From: Plecoglossus altivelis
Lineage: Eukaryota > Chordata > Actinopteri > Osmeriformes > Plecoglossidae
Reading direction: 5' to 3'
Assembly (NCBI GenBank): GCA_036571765.1
Contig: BROE01000003.1
Location: forward strand, 9,669,125-9,733,124
Length of the DNA: 64,000 bases
The translations under genes were made by a program, and so were the position numbers. The notes beneath the pieces are model-generated. The model did no database searches and had not been told where the DNA came from. It worked only from the letters and a program-made list of their open reading frames with translations. Below are positions 25,233 through 35,000 of this stretch, piece after piece (the first letter of the stretch is position 1; each line of letters starts with the position of its first letter).

Positions 25233-25740
25233 GAGGACAGTCTTGTTTCTGTGTGCCTGCTAACCATGGACTGCTAGTTAATGGGGCAGCCATGTTTCTT
25301 TAAGCCTGCTAACTCTGGACTGCTAGTTAATGGGACAGCCATGTTTCTGTAAGCCTGCTAACTCTGTACTGCTAGTTAATGGGACAGCCATGTTTCTGTA
25401 AGCCTGTTAACACTGGACTGCTAGTTAATGGGGCAGCCATGTTTCTGTGAGCCTGCTAACTCTGTACTGCTAGTTAATGGGGCAGCCATGTTTCTGTGAG
25501 CCTGCTAACTCTGTACTGCTAGTTAATGGGACAGCCATGTTTCTGTGAGCCTGTTAACACTTGACTGCTAGTTAATGGGGCAGCCATGTTTCTGGAAGTC
25601 TGCTAACCCTGGACTGCTAGTTAATAAGACAGCCATGTTTCTGTGAGCCTGCTAACCCTGGACTGCTAGTTAATGGGACAGCCATGTTTCTGTAAGCCTG
25701 CTAACCCTGGACTGGTGGTTCATGGGACAGCCTTGTTCCC
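25233..25740. repeat. 49-bp minisatellite, about 10 copies
   Basis: Units beginning CTGCTAGTTAATGGG recur exactly every 49 bases at 25271, 25320, 25369, 25418, 25467, 25516, 25565, 25614 and 25663, with a degenerate last copy at 25712 and a diverged partial copy on the left (25233-25270). Copies differ by a few substitutions (for example GGGGCAG or GGGACAG). Confidence 0.93.
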
Positions 25741-28700
25741 TTTTCCTCGTAGAGTGGCCCAGATCTGAGGTCTAGGATTGGAAAGCAGAATCTCTCAAGT
25801 GCTCCTGACATATCAGGGTTTATGTGTGGGAAGATGCATGAGCGGAGCAGGGTTGAAGGTGATCTCACAGTACTTACTTATTAGAATAGCACAAATAAAA
25901 ACTGCCAAAACAAACGACTGAAGGGTCGTGGGAAATGATCCAATGACTCGTAAAGTTAAATTCATATTCAACCCTGTCTGGTGGCTGCGTGGATGTGCGC
26001 ATGCGTGCGTGTGTATTGGTGTGTGTGTGTGTGTTTGAGTGCATGAGCGTATGAGCAGTGGATCTAATCTTGACCAGCCCACGGTTATTCCGACCTTTCC
26101 ATTGATCTTTGAGTCATAGCTGTCTCGAGCCATGACCTGAAACAAAGACCAGGCCTGATAGAAACACAGACAGCCTTAGGATTGTTTCAGGCCTTTGATT
26201 TGTGATGATTACGCCCTTTTGTAACAACAATCTTGTTGTTTCATCATGTTCCTACTGTTATGAAGGCAAGAGAATGCTCTTCTCTTTTTGAACACGCAAT
26301 AGCAAGGGATTGATCTAATACCCTCTCAGCGTCAGCGCACAGAATACTGAACATCTCCATGCTGCCGTAGGGAGCCATGTCAAGTGCGGGCACCTTAACA
26401 AGAAAAAGGATGGTGAGGGAGCGAGCGAGACTGCGGCCAGGGCAGGATGAGCGAGTGCAGAGGCGGAGGAGCGCAGCCAGGTGTAGGCTAACTAATCGAG
26501 CGTGGAGAGAGGCATGAGAGTTAGGGCCCGGCCATCTCTCACCCTGAGGATCATGGATCATTTCCCACAATCCCTCAGCGAGCGGAGCGCTAGTGTTGAG
26601 GAGCGTGTGACGGGAGAGCAGGCACGGCTCTCCTCAGCCTGCCAACACCTCTCCTAGCTGGAGACTTCATTAACAGATAGGGATCGAGGACCTGGACCTG
26701 TTCCAAATCAAATCCTAGGCCCTCAGTCCCTACATCTGGTCTCTGCCTCTATGTCTGAGGCTGATAAGCACTGGTACAGGGAGAGGCAATTTAGTGGAAA
26801 GCTTAGCTGCCCTCCCACCCCTCTGGCCGCTGCTGTCGGTTACTGGTCATTGGTCATTCTTAGCTGGTGCTTGGACCGGTTCTGCCAATCGTTGGCTTCG
26901 TGCTGGTCTGGGCAGGTAGGTCAGAACAGATTGGGCAACCATGAGCATGGTCCCAAAACCTACTCACATTGTGTCAGAGCTGCTGTGCCAATGAGATAAC
27001 AAGCAAGACAGGGAGAGAGCAAAGGGAGGGAGGGGTGAGAGAGAGAAAAAGAGAGAGAGGGAGGGAGGGAGGGAGGGGTGAGAGAGCGTTGCGGAGCGAG
27101 CTTCAGTGGGATGGTTTTAAGTCAATTAGCTTGAGATAAAGAGGAGGGGGCACAGTGGGAGAGAGATGGCAGCAGTTATGACAAGACATCTTCACAGCTC
27201 ATTTGCAGCAAGGCAACATGCAGCCGAGCTCAGCACGCATGACTGACTCAGCCAGCGGAGATAAGAGAGGAACAGGATCACATTAGCCCTGCCAACGTTG
27301 TCAGGGGGGGCGAGAGGGGGGGGGGCAGTATTGTGGGGGCCCTCGTTGTTCGCAGGGGATCCCAGTCCTGATTCTAGCCCCTCGTCTCATCTGCTGCACA
27401 GGCACTCGAACAGGTCTGCGAGAGGGGCAGAGGGGGTGTGGGTAATAGGCTAATAGTCCCACCTTGACTCTCCGAAGGCTCCCATGGGCGGAAGAGGAAG
27501 TAGAGGAAGAGGAGAGTTGTTTGTGTTCTGTCTTGCGTCAGTTATCCCTCACATTAAAGGCTTCACCGAGAGCTAATGGCCTCTCTTGTGGCTACAGGCT
27601 CTTTCAGGGACAATCTCCACTGGGCTCACACACAGACTGTTCTCTTCGAACCAGCAAGCGACAACAACAGAACACTCGGTGCGCTTACAAATGGGGAAAA
27701 CACAAGGCTTTCGTATTTGGGTGAATATTTTGTGGCGTATCGTGTTGAGAAAAGGAGGAAAAACAGAGAGGTACACTTGACCCACTAATACACAAGGCCT
27801 TCTCCTCCAAAGCCACCTGCTTGCATAGACTGCACAGACTGAACAGCTGGGTCTGCCAACACTCCTCCAGCGCCTACTTCAACACCAGGGGAAAAATGTA
27901 TTGTCTACTGTACATACTCAGTCCTATTGATTCATGTTGCAAAAAAAAACTAAGCCCACTCTTCAAACTACCTGACACATACTAATGAAATCGCATAGTA
28001 TTCAATCTCCCCCGTCACCGCATTGTCATTTCCTAGTGGCTAAATCGAAAAGAATGCCGTGGATAAACATGCTTCAACCTATTCACACTGTACAACAGTT
28101 CCATGAAAAAAATGGGAAAATGACTATTTGTCCTGTATCAGTAAATGTTGAATATACGTTTCCTGTTTTGCCTTGGGAGGCACACTGTAGGATAAAGCAC
28201 ATTGTGGAACATTAATGATCCATTTTGAGAAGGTTGTATTCCAGGTCAACTAGACAGACAACACAATGGAGGCCTGTTGGATTTAAATATAGGCTTACAT
28301 TTCCTCCAAAGCCTGTGGACTGAAGGTCTGCTATTACTGCAGTGGTCATTTCTGTTTTCGGTCCGATCCTGAAATAGCCAGGAAAGCAAGGCGCCGCACG
28401 AGTCACACGAAGCTCTCTCGCTGGCCCACGCTCTGTCCTCCCTGGACTCTGAAGGGCACGAGCCTGTGTTTCTGGGTTTATCAGCAGGGGCAGAGCAGAA
28501 GGTCAGGTCAGAGTGATGTCCAGCTAGTTGCCACGGTGAACAGAATCCTCAGTCAAGGTGGGCCTCCCTACCGTGTGACATCAGGGTGATTCAGAGCAGA
28601 ACAGTACACGCACTCTGTGAAGCGTACTGGGAATGTCTATCGATGCTATCGATGCAGAATGTTCATTCTAGCCTCGAGTCGCCTTATTTAGGTGAGATGG

Positions 28701-29990
28701 AGTCGATATGGTTGACTATCACAAGAGGGTACGTCTCTCTCTCTCTCTCTCTCTCGCTTCCCTCTCTCTCGCTCTTGTCTATTCATCAGAGAACTGATGA
28801 TGCACAAAGACTACATAGAATTAAACTGTGCAACCAAACCTGCCATCCATGTGTAATGCTGTTGTTTTGTCTTGAATTCGTGTCAAATCAGTTAGTCCAA
28901 ACGTGCCTGGGTGAAATACAAACAAACTTTCTGAGAACTGGTTGGCAGGGAAGATTATTTGATCGCTGGGAGGTAGTATTGACTTGGGATGTGAGCGCAG
29001 TGGGATTTTTATTGTGATGTCATCACCTCACCCTACATCATTACCAGAAGATGTAGTATCAAGGGGGGGAGAATTTGAAACTTTTCCCACAACCTTCTCT
29101 AACATCAATCATGTCGAGACCTCACACAGAGGCACGATAGACAACAGTCTATATAATGGGGCAGTAGTCTAGAAATCCTATTCTCTGTCTCTATTGATTG
29201 AACGCTGCCGACACAAAAATGGTATCCGAGAGAAGAAATAAAAGCACAATGACGTGTCTCTGATTAGAGAAATACAAACCAAAGGTTTTTTTTTATTTTT
29301 GTAGCCCCCTTTCGACTCCCCATAAAAAGAGTGTAGCTCAAAGGAAAATAAGAAAAAGGAAAATAAAAACAAATTCACTGTTTCAATGAAGTCCATGGAA
29401 AAGCCCAATGTCAGACATTCATTTCATCTCACTCCTCCCTTTTTTCCAGAAGCAGAACGGTCAGCAGAGCTTTGTGTTGCTGCACCACATGTCTGCTCCT
29501 GTGAAAGATTAGCATTGGAATGAGCCCTTACAGAGACTAGTGAGGCAACTGCTGTAATGCATTACTAAATTAGCCCTAAACACTACACAAAGCCATTAAG
29601 AAGCATGTCAAAACCTAATGGAAAAAATTAATACAGAATGCAACCGATAACTGAACAAAGTAATTGCACCAAATCACTGTTCATATTAGCCTGCACTTAA
29701 TCTTTTGCCAGTAGGAACCGGGGAAATTATACGCACACTCAATAAACAGGTTTGGATTGGCTCTTACTAAATAAGCCCCAGCATTCCCAAAGAAACTCCA
29801 CTCTGCTACAGCAAACACAGGGTTAAACCTTAGCTGCAGAAATTTACTGCAGTCCAAAAGCATTTGGCTGATAGCTACTGAACAGTACAATTTATCTGTG
29901 CCATTCTACCTCTATCCCTGGACAAATGTCTCTATCTAATCTCGATTTTGCTTACTTGTGTCTTTTGTTTTCCTTGATCATCAAAAAATC
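25741..29990. other. Repeat-poor intergenic stretch before lrrc4
   Basis: Unique sequence with few microsatellites (GT near 26010-26036, GA/GGGA at 27010-27080, CT at 28735-28755). A CpG-rich patch lies at about 26400-26620, and a weak exon-like segment at 26322-26393 (-). The AT-rich portion 29400-29930 looks like unique, non-repetitive DNA. No gene is supported. Confidence 0.5.
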
Positions 29991-29991
29991 C

Positions 29992-30329
29992 TTTATTGCG
30001 TTTTATAACATTTGGCACGGTATAAATTGGTGCTTTGGGAAGCTGAACCTGTGGAGATTGATTGTGGGGATTGTTTTTTGAAACTGGTGTCAGTATGAGT
30101 CTTGTATAGATATATATATAACATCCTAAATAGCATGGTCGTAAAAGAAACAAAAGCCTTTTAATCTAGATACATCAACCTCCATTCCTCGGTCACAAAA
30201 GCATGTCAACGTCTCTCGCTTTTAAATAGAAGTCACAAGTTATTAGAAAATAGTTTACATTTATTTTCCTTTTTAATATAATCTGCATCTCTCACCACTG
30301 CCTGACCATAGATTTGTTTATATATACTA

Positions 30330-30360
<31 letters not shown>

Positions 30361-30597
30361 ATATATAGATATATACATATATACATATACATATATATTA
30401 ATATACATTTATTTGTATTTTTTATAGTTGTATATCTTTTATAGGCATGTACAAGAAGAAGAAAAAAACAGTCTCTGTTTTGCACTTCTGTACAAAAGAA
30501 AGTTACCGTTTTGTTCCTTGTGCATCCTATTGCATGGACCGGCGAGCAAAGAGGAGGACTGCTCCTAGTCTGGGTTAGATCCATACACAGAGTTCCC
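29992..30597 (-). other. lrrc4: lrrc4 3' UTR (probable extent)
   Basis: Downstream of the lrrc4 stop on the minus strand the sequence is AT-rich, with TA/TATG microsatellites at about 30318-30410. AATAAA on the minus strand (TTTATT on +) occurs at 30408-30413, 30260-30265 and 29992-29997; any of them could end the message. The (TA)n stretch would form local hairpins in the transcript. Confidence 0.45.
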
Positions 30598-32586
30598 TCA
30601 GATCTGGGTCTCCTGCACCTTCTCCTTGGTGTGAGTAGTCTTAATCACGTAGGGCTCAGCGATGGTGCTGATGTGGCTGTGGTGCTGTCGGATGGAGCGA
30701 TGCAGGGAGCTGCCCAGGTGGTTCTGGGTCCAGTAGGCTGCTCTGCGCGATGACGACGACGACACGTATCCAGCTTTGAAGGTGCCGCTGTTGTGTTCCA
30801 CGAGCGTCGGCAGCACCAAGCCTGTGTCGTCCGACCCGCTGGAACCCGAGGTCGGAGGCGGGACGGGTGGAACCTCCTCGTCCACCGGAATGATCTCCAT
30901 GGTCCGCGCGGCCGCCACGGTGCTCCTCTGCTGGTGCCTCTTGCGCAGCTTGTAGAACCCTATCAACATGGCGGCCGCCAGCAGAGTCACTGCCACGAAG
31001 CAGCCAATGATGATCTTGGTGGTCTTCATCACCTCGTCCAGGCTGGCAGCGGGCCGCACCGGACCCTTGGCGGTGGGCACGGACACCTGCCGCGGGGTCT
31101 GGGTGTTCTGGAGCAGCACGGTGGGCGTGGAGATGAAGACGGGCTGAAAGACGGAGGGCGAGGCGGGTACGGTGGGCTTGGGCTTGGGGGTCTCCTCCAC
31201 CGTGGGCTCCAGGACCTCCACGGTCACTGTGGTGAAGTAGGACAGGTTGGACGTGTTAAGCTCCGCGTTGCTGACGTTCAGGTACGCCGAGGCGTTGGAG
31301 TTCCCCGCCATGTTGGTCACCATGCAGGTGTACACCCCCGTGTCGGATGGGAGAACGTTGGAGAAGTTCAGCGTTCCGTCGTTGAGGACCGATATCCGTG
31401 GGTGGGCTGAACCGTGGGTCAGCACTGTGCCGTTGGGGAGCAACCATCGGACAGAGCTCATGGCGGCCGTTCGACACTTGAGCTCCGCCACTCTCTCGGC
31501 TGAGATGTTGAGGTCCCTCGGAGCGTCCAGGATGAAGGGGGCAGAGCACTGGAAGGTGGTCTGATCCACCTCCACCAGGTAGCGCCCCCTCATGTGGGCA
31601 GGGGAATGACATCGGCCACAGCAGGTGGAGTTGGTGGGGATGTTTTCTCTTAGCCACAGGGAGAGCCACACCACGTCACAGTCACAGCGCCAGGGGTTAT
31701 GATGCAGGTGCAGCTCCACCAGGTACTGCAGAGGCATGAAGAGATCATGGGGCAGCGAGGACAGGTTATTATGGGCTAGATTCAGCTCCACCAGGGCGGT
31801 TATGTCGTCGAAGGCGTTCCGCTCGATGGTGGTGATGGCGGAGTTCATTATCCACAGCTTCTGTAAGGACTTAAGCCCGCGGAAGGCTCCAGGCTTCACC
31901 TCCGGGAAGAGGTTCTCAGATATCTCCAGCTCCTCCAGCCCCACCAGGGGAGAGAGGACAGGCATCTCCCTCAGGTTGCACATCCCCAGGTTGAGGTACC
32001 TGAGGTTCTGCAGTCCCTCGAAGGCTCCCTCCGAGATGAAGTCCAGCCTTCTGAGCTCGCCCAAGTCCAGGCGCATCAACGAGGGCACCCGGTTGAAGGC
32101 GTAGGAGGGGATGCTCTCGATGGGGTTGTTCCTCAACCATAGCTCCCTCAGCTTGGACAGGTACTCGAAGGCCCCGCTGGGAATGACCGTCAGTCTGTTG
32201 TCAAACAACTCCAGGGTGTTGAGGCTGGTCAAGCCATTGAAGGCCCCCACCTCGATCTGCCTGATGGCATTCCTCCCCAGCTGGAGCACCTCTAGGTGGT
32301 GAAGGTGCCTGAAGGTGTCCGCCTGGATCGTCTCTATACTGTTCTCCATCAGGTTGAGGTACCTGGTGTTGCTGGGGATGTTGGGAGGTACCCTGACCAA
32401 GCCTCGACGGGTACACACCACCTTGACGAGCTGGTTAGAGCAGGAGCACACACCTGGGCAGTTCTGAGGGTTGGCTGCGCCCTGAGCGGTCTGGCACATA
32501 CCGAGAGCTGGCAGCATGAGGGAGATCACGGCGAGCAGGGCTGCGTTCCAGGTAGGCTGCAGAGTAACCCGGCCCAGAGGACTCAT
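30598..32586 (-). CDS. lrrc4: Leucine-rich repeat-containing protein 4 (netrin-G ligand 2)
   Basis: Lrrc4/NGL-2 is a postsynaptic type I membrane protein; family members bind netrin-G2 through the leucine-rich repeats and PSD-95 through the C-terminus, helping form excitatory synapses. The 662-residue frame is complete and uninterrupted. Visible in order: signal peptide (about 1-35), LRRNT cap with Cys 43, 47, 49 and 58, nine leucine-rich repeats (about 75-295), LRRCT cap (Cys 301, 303, 322, 323, 326, 347), one Ig C2 domain (Cys 371 and 421), a Thr/Pro-rich stalk, transmembrane helix about 525-545 followed by KLRKR, and the C-terminal PDZ ligand ETQI. LRRC4 is preferred over LRRC4B and LRRC4C because of TCCGRC, IQADTFRHLHHLEVL and ELNTSNLSYFTTVTVE. 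Human LRRC4 is 653 residues, also with an intronless coding region. Fish may have two copies; which one this is cannot be told. The ATG at 32586 precedes the signal peptide and follows a predicted 5' UTR acceptor. Confidence 0.97.
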   Translation of the reverse strand: MSPLGRVTLQPTWNAALLAVISLMLPALGMCQTAQGAANPQNCPGVCSCSNQLVKVVCTRRGLVRVPPNIPSNTRYLNLMENSIETIQADTFRHLHHLEVLQLGRNAIRQIEVGAFNGLTSLNTLELFDNRLTVIPSGAFEYLSKLRELWLRNNPIESIPSYAFNRVPSLMRLDLGELRRLDFISEGAFEGLQNLRYLNLGMCNLREMPVLSPLVGLEELEISENLFPEVKPGAFRGLKSLQKLWIMNSAITTIERNAFDDITALVELNLAHNNLSSLPHDLFMPLQYLVELHLHHNPWRCDCDVVWLSLWLRENIPTNSTCCGRCHSPAHMRGRYLVEVDQTTFQCSAPFILDAPRDLNISAERVAELKCRTAAMSSVRWLLPNGTVLTHGSAHPRISVLNDGTLNFSNVLPSDTGVYTCMVTNMAGNSNASAYLNVSNAELNTSNLSYFTTVTVEVLEPTVEETPKPKPTVPASPSVFQPVFISTPTVLLQNTQTPRQVSVPTAKGPVRPAASLDEVMKTTKIIIGCFVAVTLLAAAMLIGFYKLRKRHQQRSTVAAARTMEIIPVDEEVPPVPPPTSGSSGSDDTGLVLPTLVEHNSGTFKAGYVSSSSSRRAAYWTQNHLGSSLHRSIRQHHSHISTIAEPYVIKTTHTKEKVQETQI

Positions 32587-32710
32587 GGTGTGGAGGGCTC
32601 ATTATTTTGCATGGTGGGGGGAGACAGAGGCCGGCAGTGGAGGACAGACCACCCTACCCTGGCTGGAGCATGGCAAGGCTCCCAGCTTCCATCGACAGCG
32701 CAGGGAGACG
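32587..32710 (-). other. lrrc4: lrrc4 5' UTR, part in the coding exon
   Basis: The sequence between the start codon and a predicted acceptor at 32711-32712. On the minus strand the acceptor reads TTCTGCGTAG and is preceded by about 50 bases of nearly pure pyrimidine, so this 124-base leader segment is well supported by signals though not by transcript evidence. It contains at least one upstream ATG. Confidence 0.55.
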
Positions 32711-32861
32711 CTACGCAGAACGAGAGGGGGAGAAAGAGGAGAGACAGGGAGGGAGGGGGGAGAGGGTGAGGGGGGGGAGATTAATGTGAGAGTAGCAGCA
32801 GCAGAGAAAAAGGATTGCAGCGATAAAAAAGCAGGGTTGAAAAGCAGTATCAATCACTTAC
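32711..32861 (-). other. lrrc4: lrrc4 5' UTR intron (predicted, 151 bp)
   Basis: On the minus strand, the sequence GAG|GTAAGTG at 32864-32855 is a near-perfect donor, and the acceptor GTAG at 32711-32714 follows a long pyrimidine tract. The intron they define is 151 bases, CT-rich at its 3' end. This gives a two-exon gene with an untranslated first exon, as in mammalian LRRC4. Confidence 0.55.
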
Positions 32862-34148
32862 CTCATTAGTTTGAAAGTGATCTTTTTTCCCTCCTCGGAA
32901 TATCACAAATAGCGATCATTCGTAGCAATCATTTATAGCTCCCATCCATGGAGAGGGGTAAAAACATAGATCTTTGTTGTTGCTGTTTTCCCTCTCCTCA
33001 AAAGTGAGGTGGCCCTCTGTTAACCAACGGAACAAAATGGCTCCTGGTTAGTGGGAGGCAGACCAGAGTAAGAAGCCCTCTGAGGGGGTAACAGAGACCA
33101 GGAATGCTAGACAGGTGCTTGGAGCCTTGCTGCCCCCCCTGACTGCCTTGCTCCCCGGTTGCAGATCCCGGCACGCAGCTCCATCACTGGGGAATCACAT
33201 CGATCCATAACGCAGCAAAAGCCCACGCCAAAACAACAAGAGGAGGAGGAGGAGGAAGAGGAGAGGGGAGAAAAAGTGAGTGAACGAAAGAATTCAAAAT
33301 CCCCAGTCCTGTCAGGTCCTGGTGTGTGTGTGTCCGCGCGTCAGCCACTCTGTCTGTGGAGAGAGAGCTCCCTCTCGGTGACTTTGCCCAAGGCTAACCA
33401 CTCGCTGATTAGCACTGCTCTGACGGAAAGAGAGAGAGACAGGAAAAGGCTAAAGGGCTCCCGGCACAGTCATCCCTCTCTCCTCTCCTCTCCTCTCCTC
33501 CTCTCTGTTCCTCTCCTCCCTGCGTTTGGCTGGACCGGCCCCTTGCTGGACCAGCTGCAGGCTGCCGTGTGCACAGTTAGCAGTAATCCGTCTCTTCCTC
33601 CTGAGGGGGTCTGGGGGGGGGGTGTCGTGGTGGTGGTGGGAGAGATTGTGGCGCTAGTTGAGGGAGGAGGAGGGAGCGGGGGGCAGGAGGAGGGGAACCG
33701 CTGCACTGCCGGGGTTTCGCAACCACAAAAAAAAGGCTGTCACGGAGAAGAGCAGGCAGAGAGCAAGAGAGAGAGAGAGAGAGCGGTTGAAAGAAAAGAG
33801 AGTGTGAGAGAGACGGAGACTAAGAAGCAGCGAAAGAGTGAGAAGGCGAGCGAGAGAGAGAGGAGCAGAGCTGATGTGTGGTGGAGAGCGCTAGATCTGG
33901 CCGTATCCGTAAACGCAAACAGAAGCCGCTGCTGAGGATTCCTCTGCGTTTGTCCTTTCTTTCCCCCAGGGTAGCTCCTGTGTTATCCCTCTCCTCGCTT
34001 ATTTATTCATTTATCTCCCAGCCTGAGGTAGTAAGTTGTGGCAGTTAGCCTTGTGTGGCTGTCAGATTCGCGGCTGGCTGGTGGGCTACTGCAGTAGCCG
34101 GTGTGGAGTGGGAACAGAGACAGACAGAGAGAGCGTGTGTGTGTGAGA

Positions 34149-34191
<43 letters not shown>

Positions 34192-35000
34192 CGAGAGCGT
34201 CAGTGAGAGAGAGAGAAAGAGAGGGAGAGCGAGGGAAAGAGCGAGAGAGGAACACTTAGATTGAGGGAGAGACAGAGATAGAGTGCGAAAGAGAGAGGCA
34301 CGCGAGCACTCTAACAGGCAGCATACGGTCACAGCAGCAGTATTCCAATCCCTTTCGCCTCTTCTTGTTTATTCTCGGGTCTCTCTCTCTCTCATTCTTT
34401 TTTTTCCCCCCACAACGTGTTGGTGTTGCAGGCAGCTAAGACGCTCTCTCTGCCCCCTCCCTTTGTCCTTCAACGTGAACGTGAATGCACTGCTGACGCA
34501 CTCCTCCCCTCCGCTCCCAGCACACAGCCTCAGAGCAGTGCCCGGGTTTGATGCAGTGTTCCTGTGTATGAACACATTCAGCCCACCCCTCTCCACTCTC
34601 TGTCTCCCCCCCCCCTTCCTTGTTACGCTGCACCCTCGCGCACGCTCCCCTCTTCGCTCTTTTTCTGGCGGCTCCCCTTCCGCCTGCTCTCTCTCCCTGA
34701 CTGATCCCCCTCTCTCACCGCCACCCCCACCACCCTAGTTTCCTCTCTCTCTCTTTCTCTTTTTCAATTGCTTTCCCACTCTCTCTCCCGACGTTGTTCT
34801 CGGCTCGGTTCGAAATTAAACGCCTCTCCTGAGCATCACAGAAAGATGAGGGTTCGGTCTCACTGTCAACTCCAAACACTCCTGGAGCGATCCTCTCTAC
34901 TTTTCACTCCTCCCCCGTCTGAGCTCAGCAGCTCACCACAACTCAGCACCAGCATTTGCTGTTGAGATACTGTGTGTCTAGTTGCAGTTCCCCTCAAACT
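32862..35000 (-). promoter_or_regulatory. lrrc4 upstream region, first exon and probable promoter
   Basis: The untranslated first exon should end at 32862 and extend to higher coordinates; the transcription start cannot be placed. The region is purine-rich on + with GA arrays at 33765-33785 and 34148-34190, a GGA-rich tract at 33240-33275 and a T/C-rich tract at 34380-34790. No TATA box was convincing. Confidence 0.35.

Noticed and set aside
28380..28530. GC-ending open frame reading SHEALSLAHALSSLDSEGHE
   Set aside because: Coding-like codons but no convincing acceptor or donor and a stop soon after; local GC richness explains the codon bias.
30793..31410. 205-codon plus-strand frame inside lrrc4
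   Set aside because: Antisense shadow of the real lrrc4 coding sequence.
33159..33935. 258-codon plus-strand frame upstream of lrrc4
   Set aside because: Purine-rich low-complexity translation (Glu/Arg) with no domain, antisense to the lrrc4 leader and promoter region.
34800..34830. GGTTCGAAAT resembling a tRNA B box
   Set aside because: No A box or cloverleaf arms could be built around it; other GTTCGAA hits (for example near 18012) also fail.
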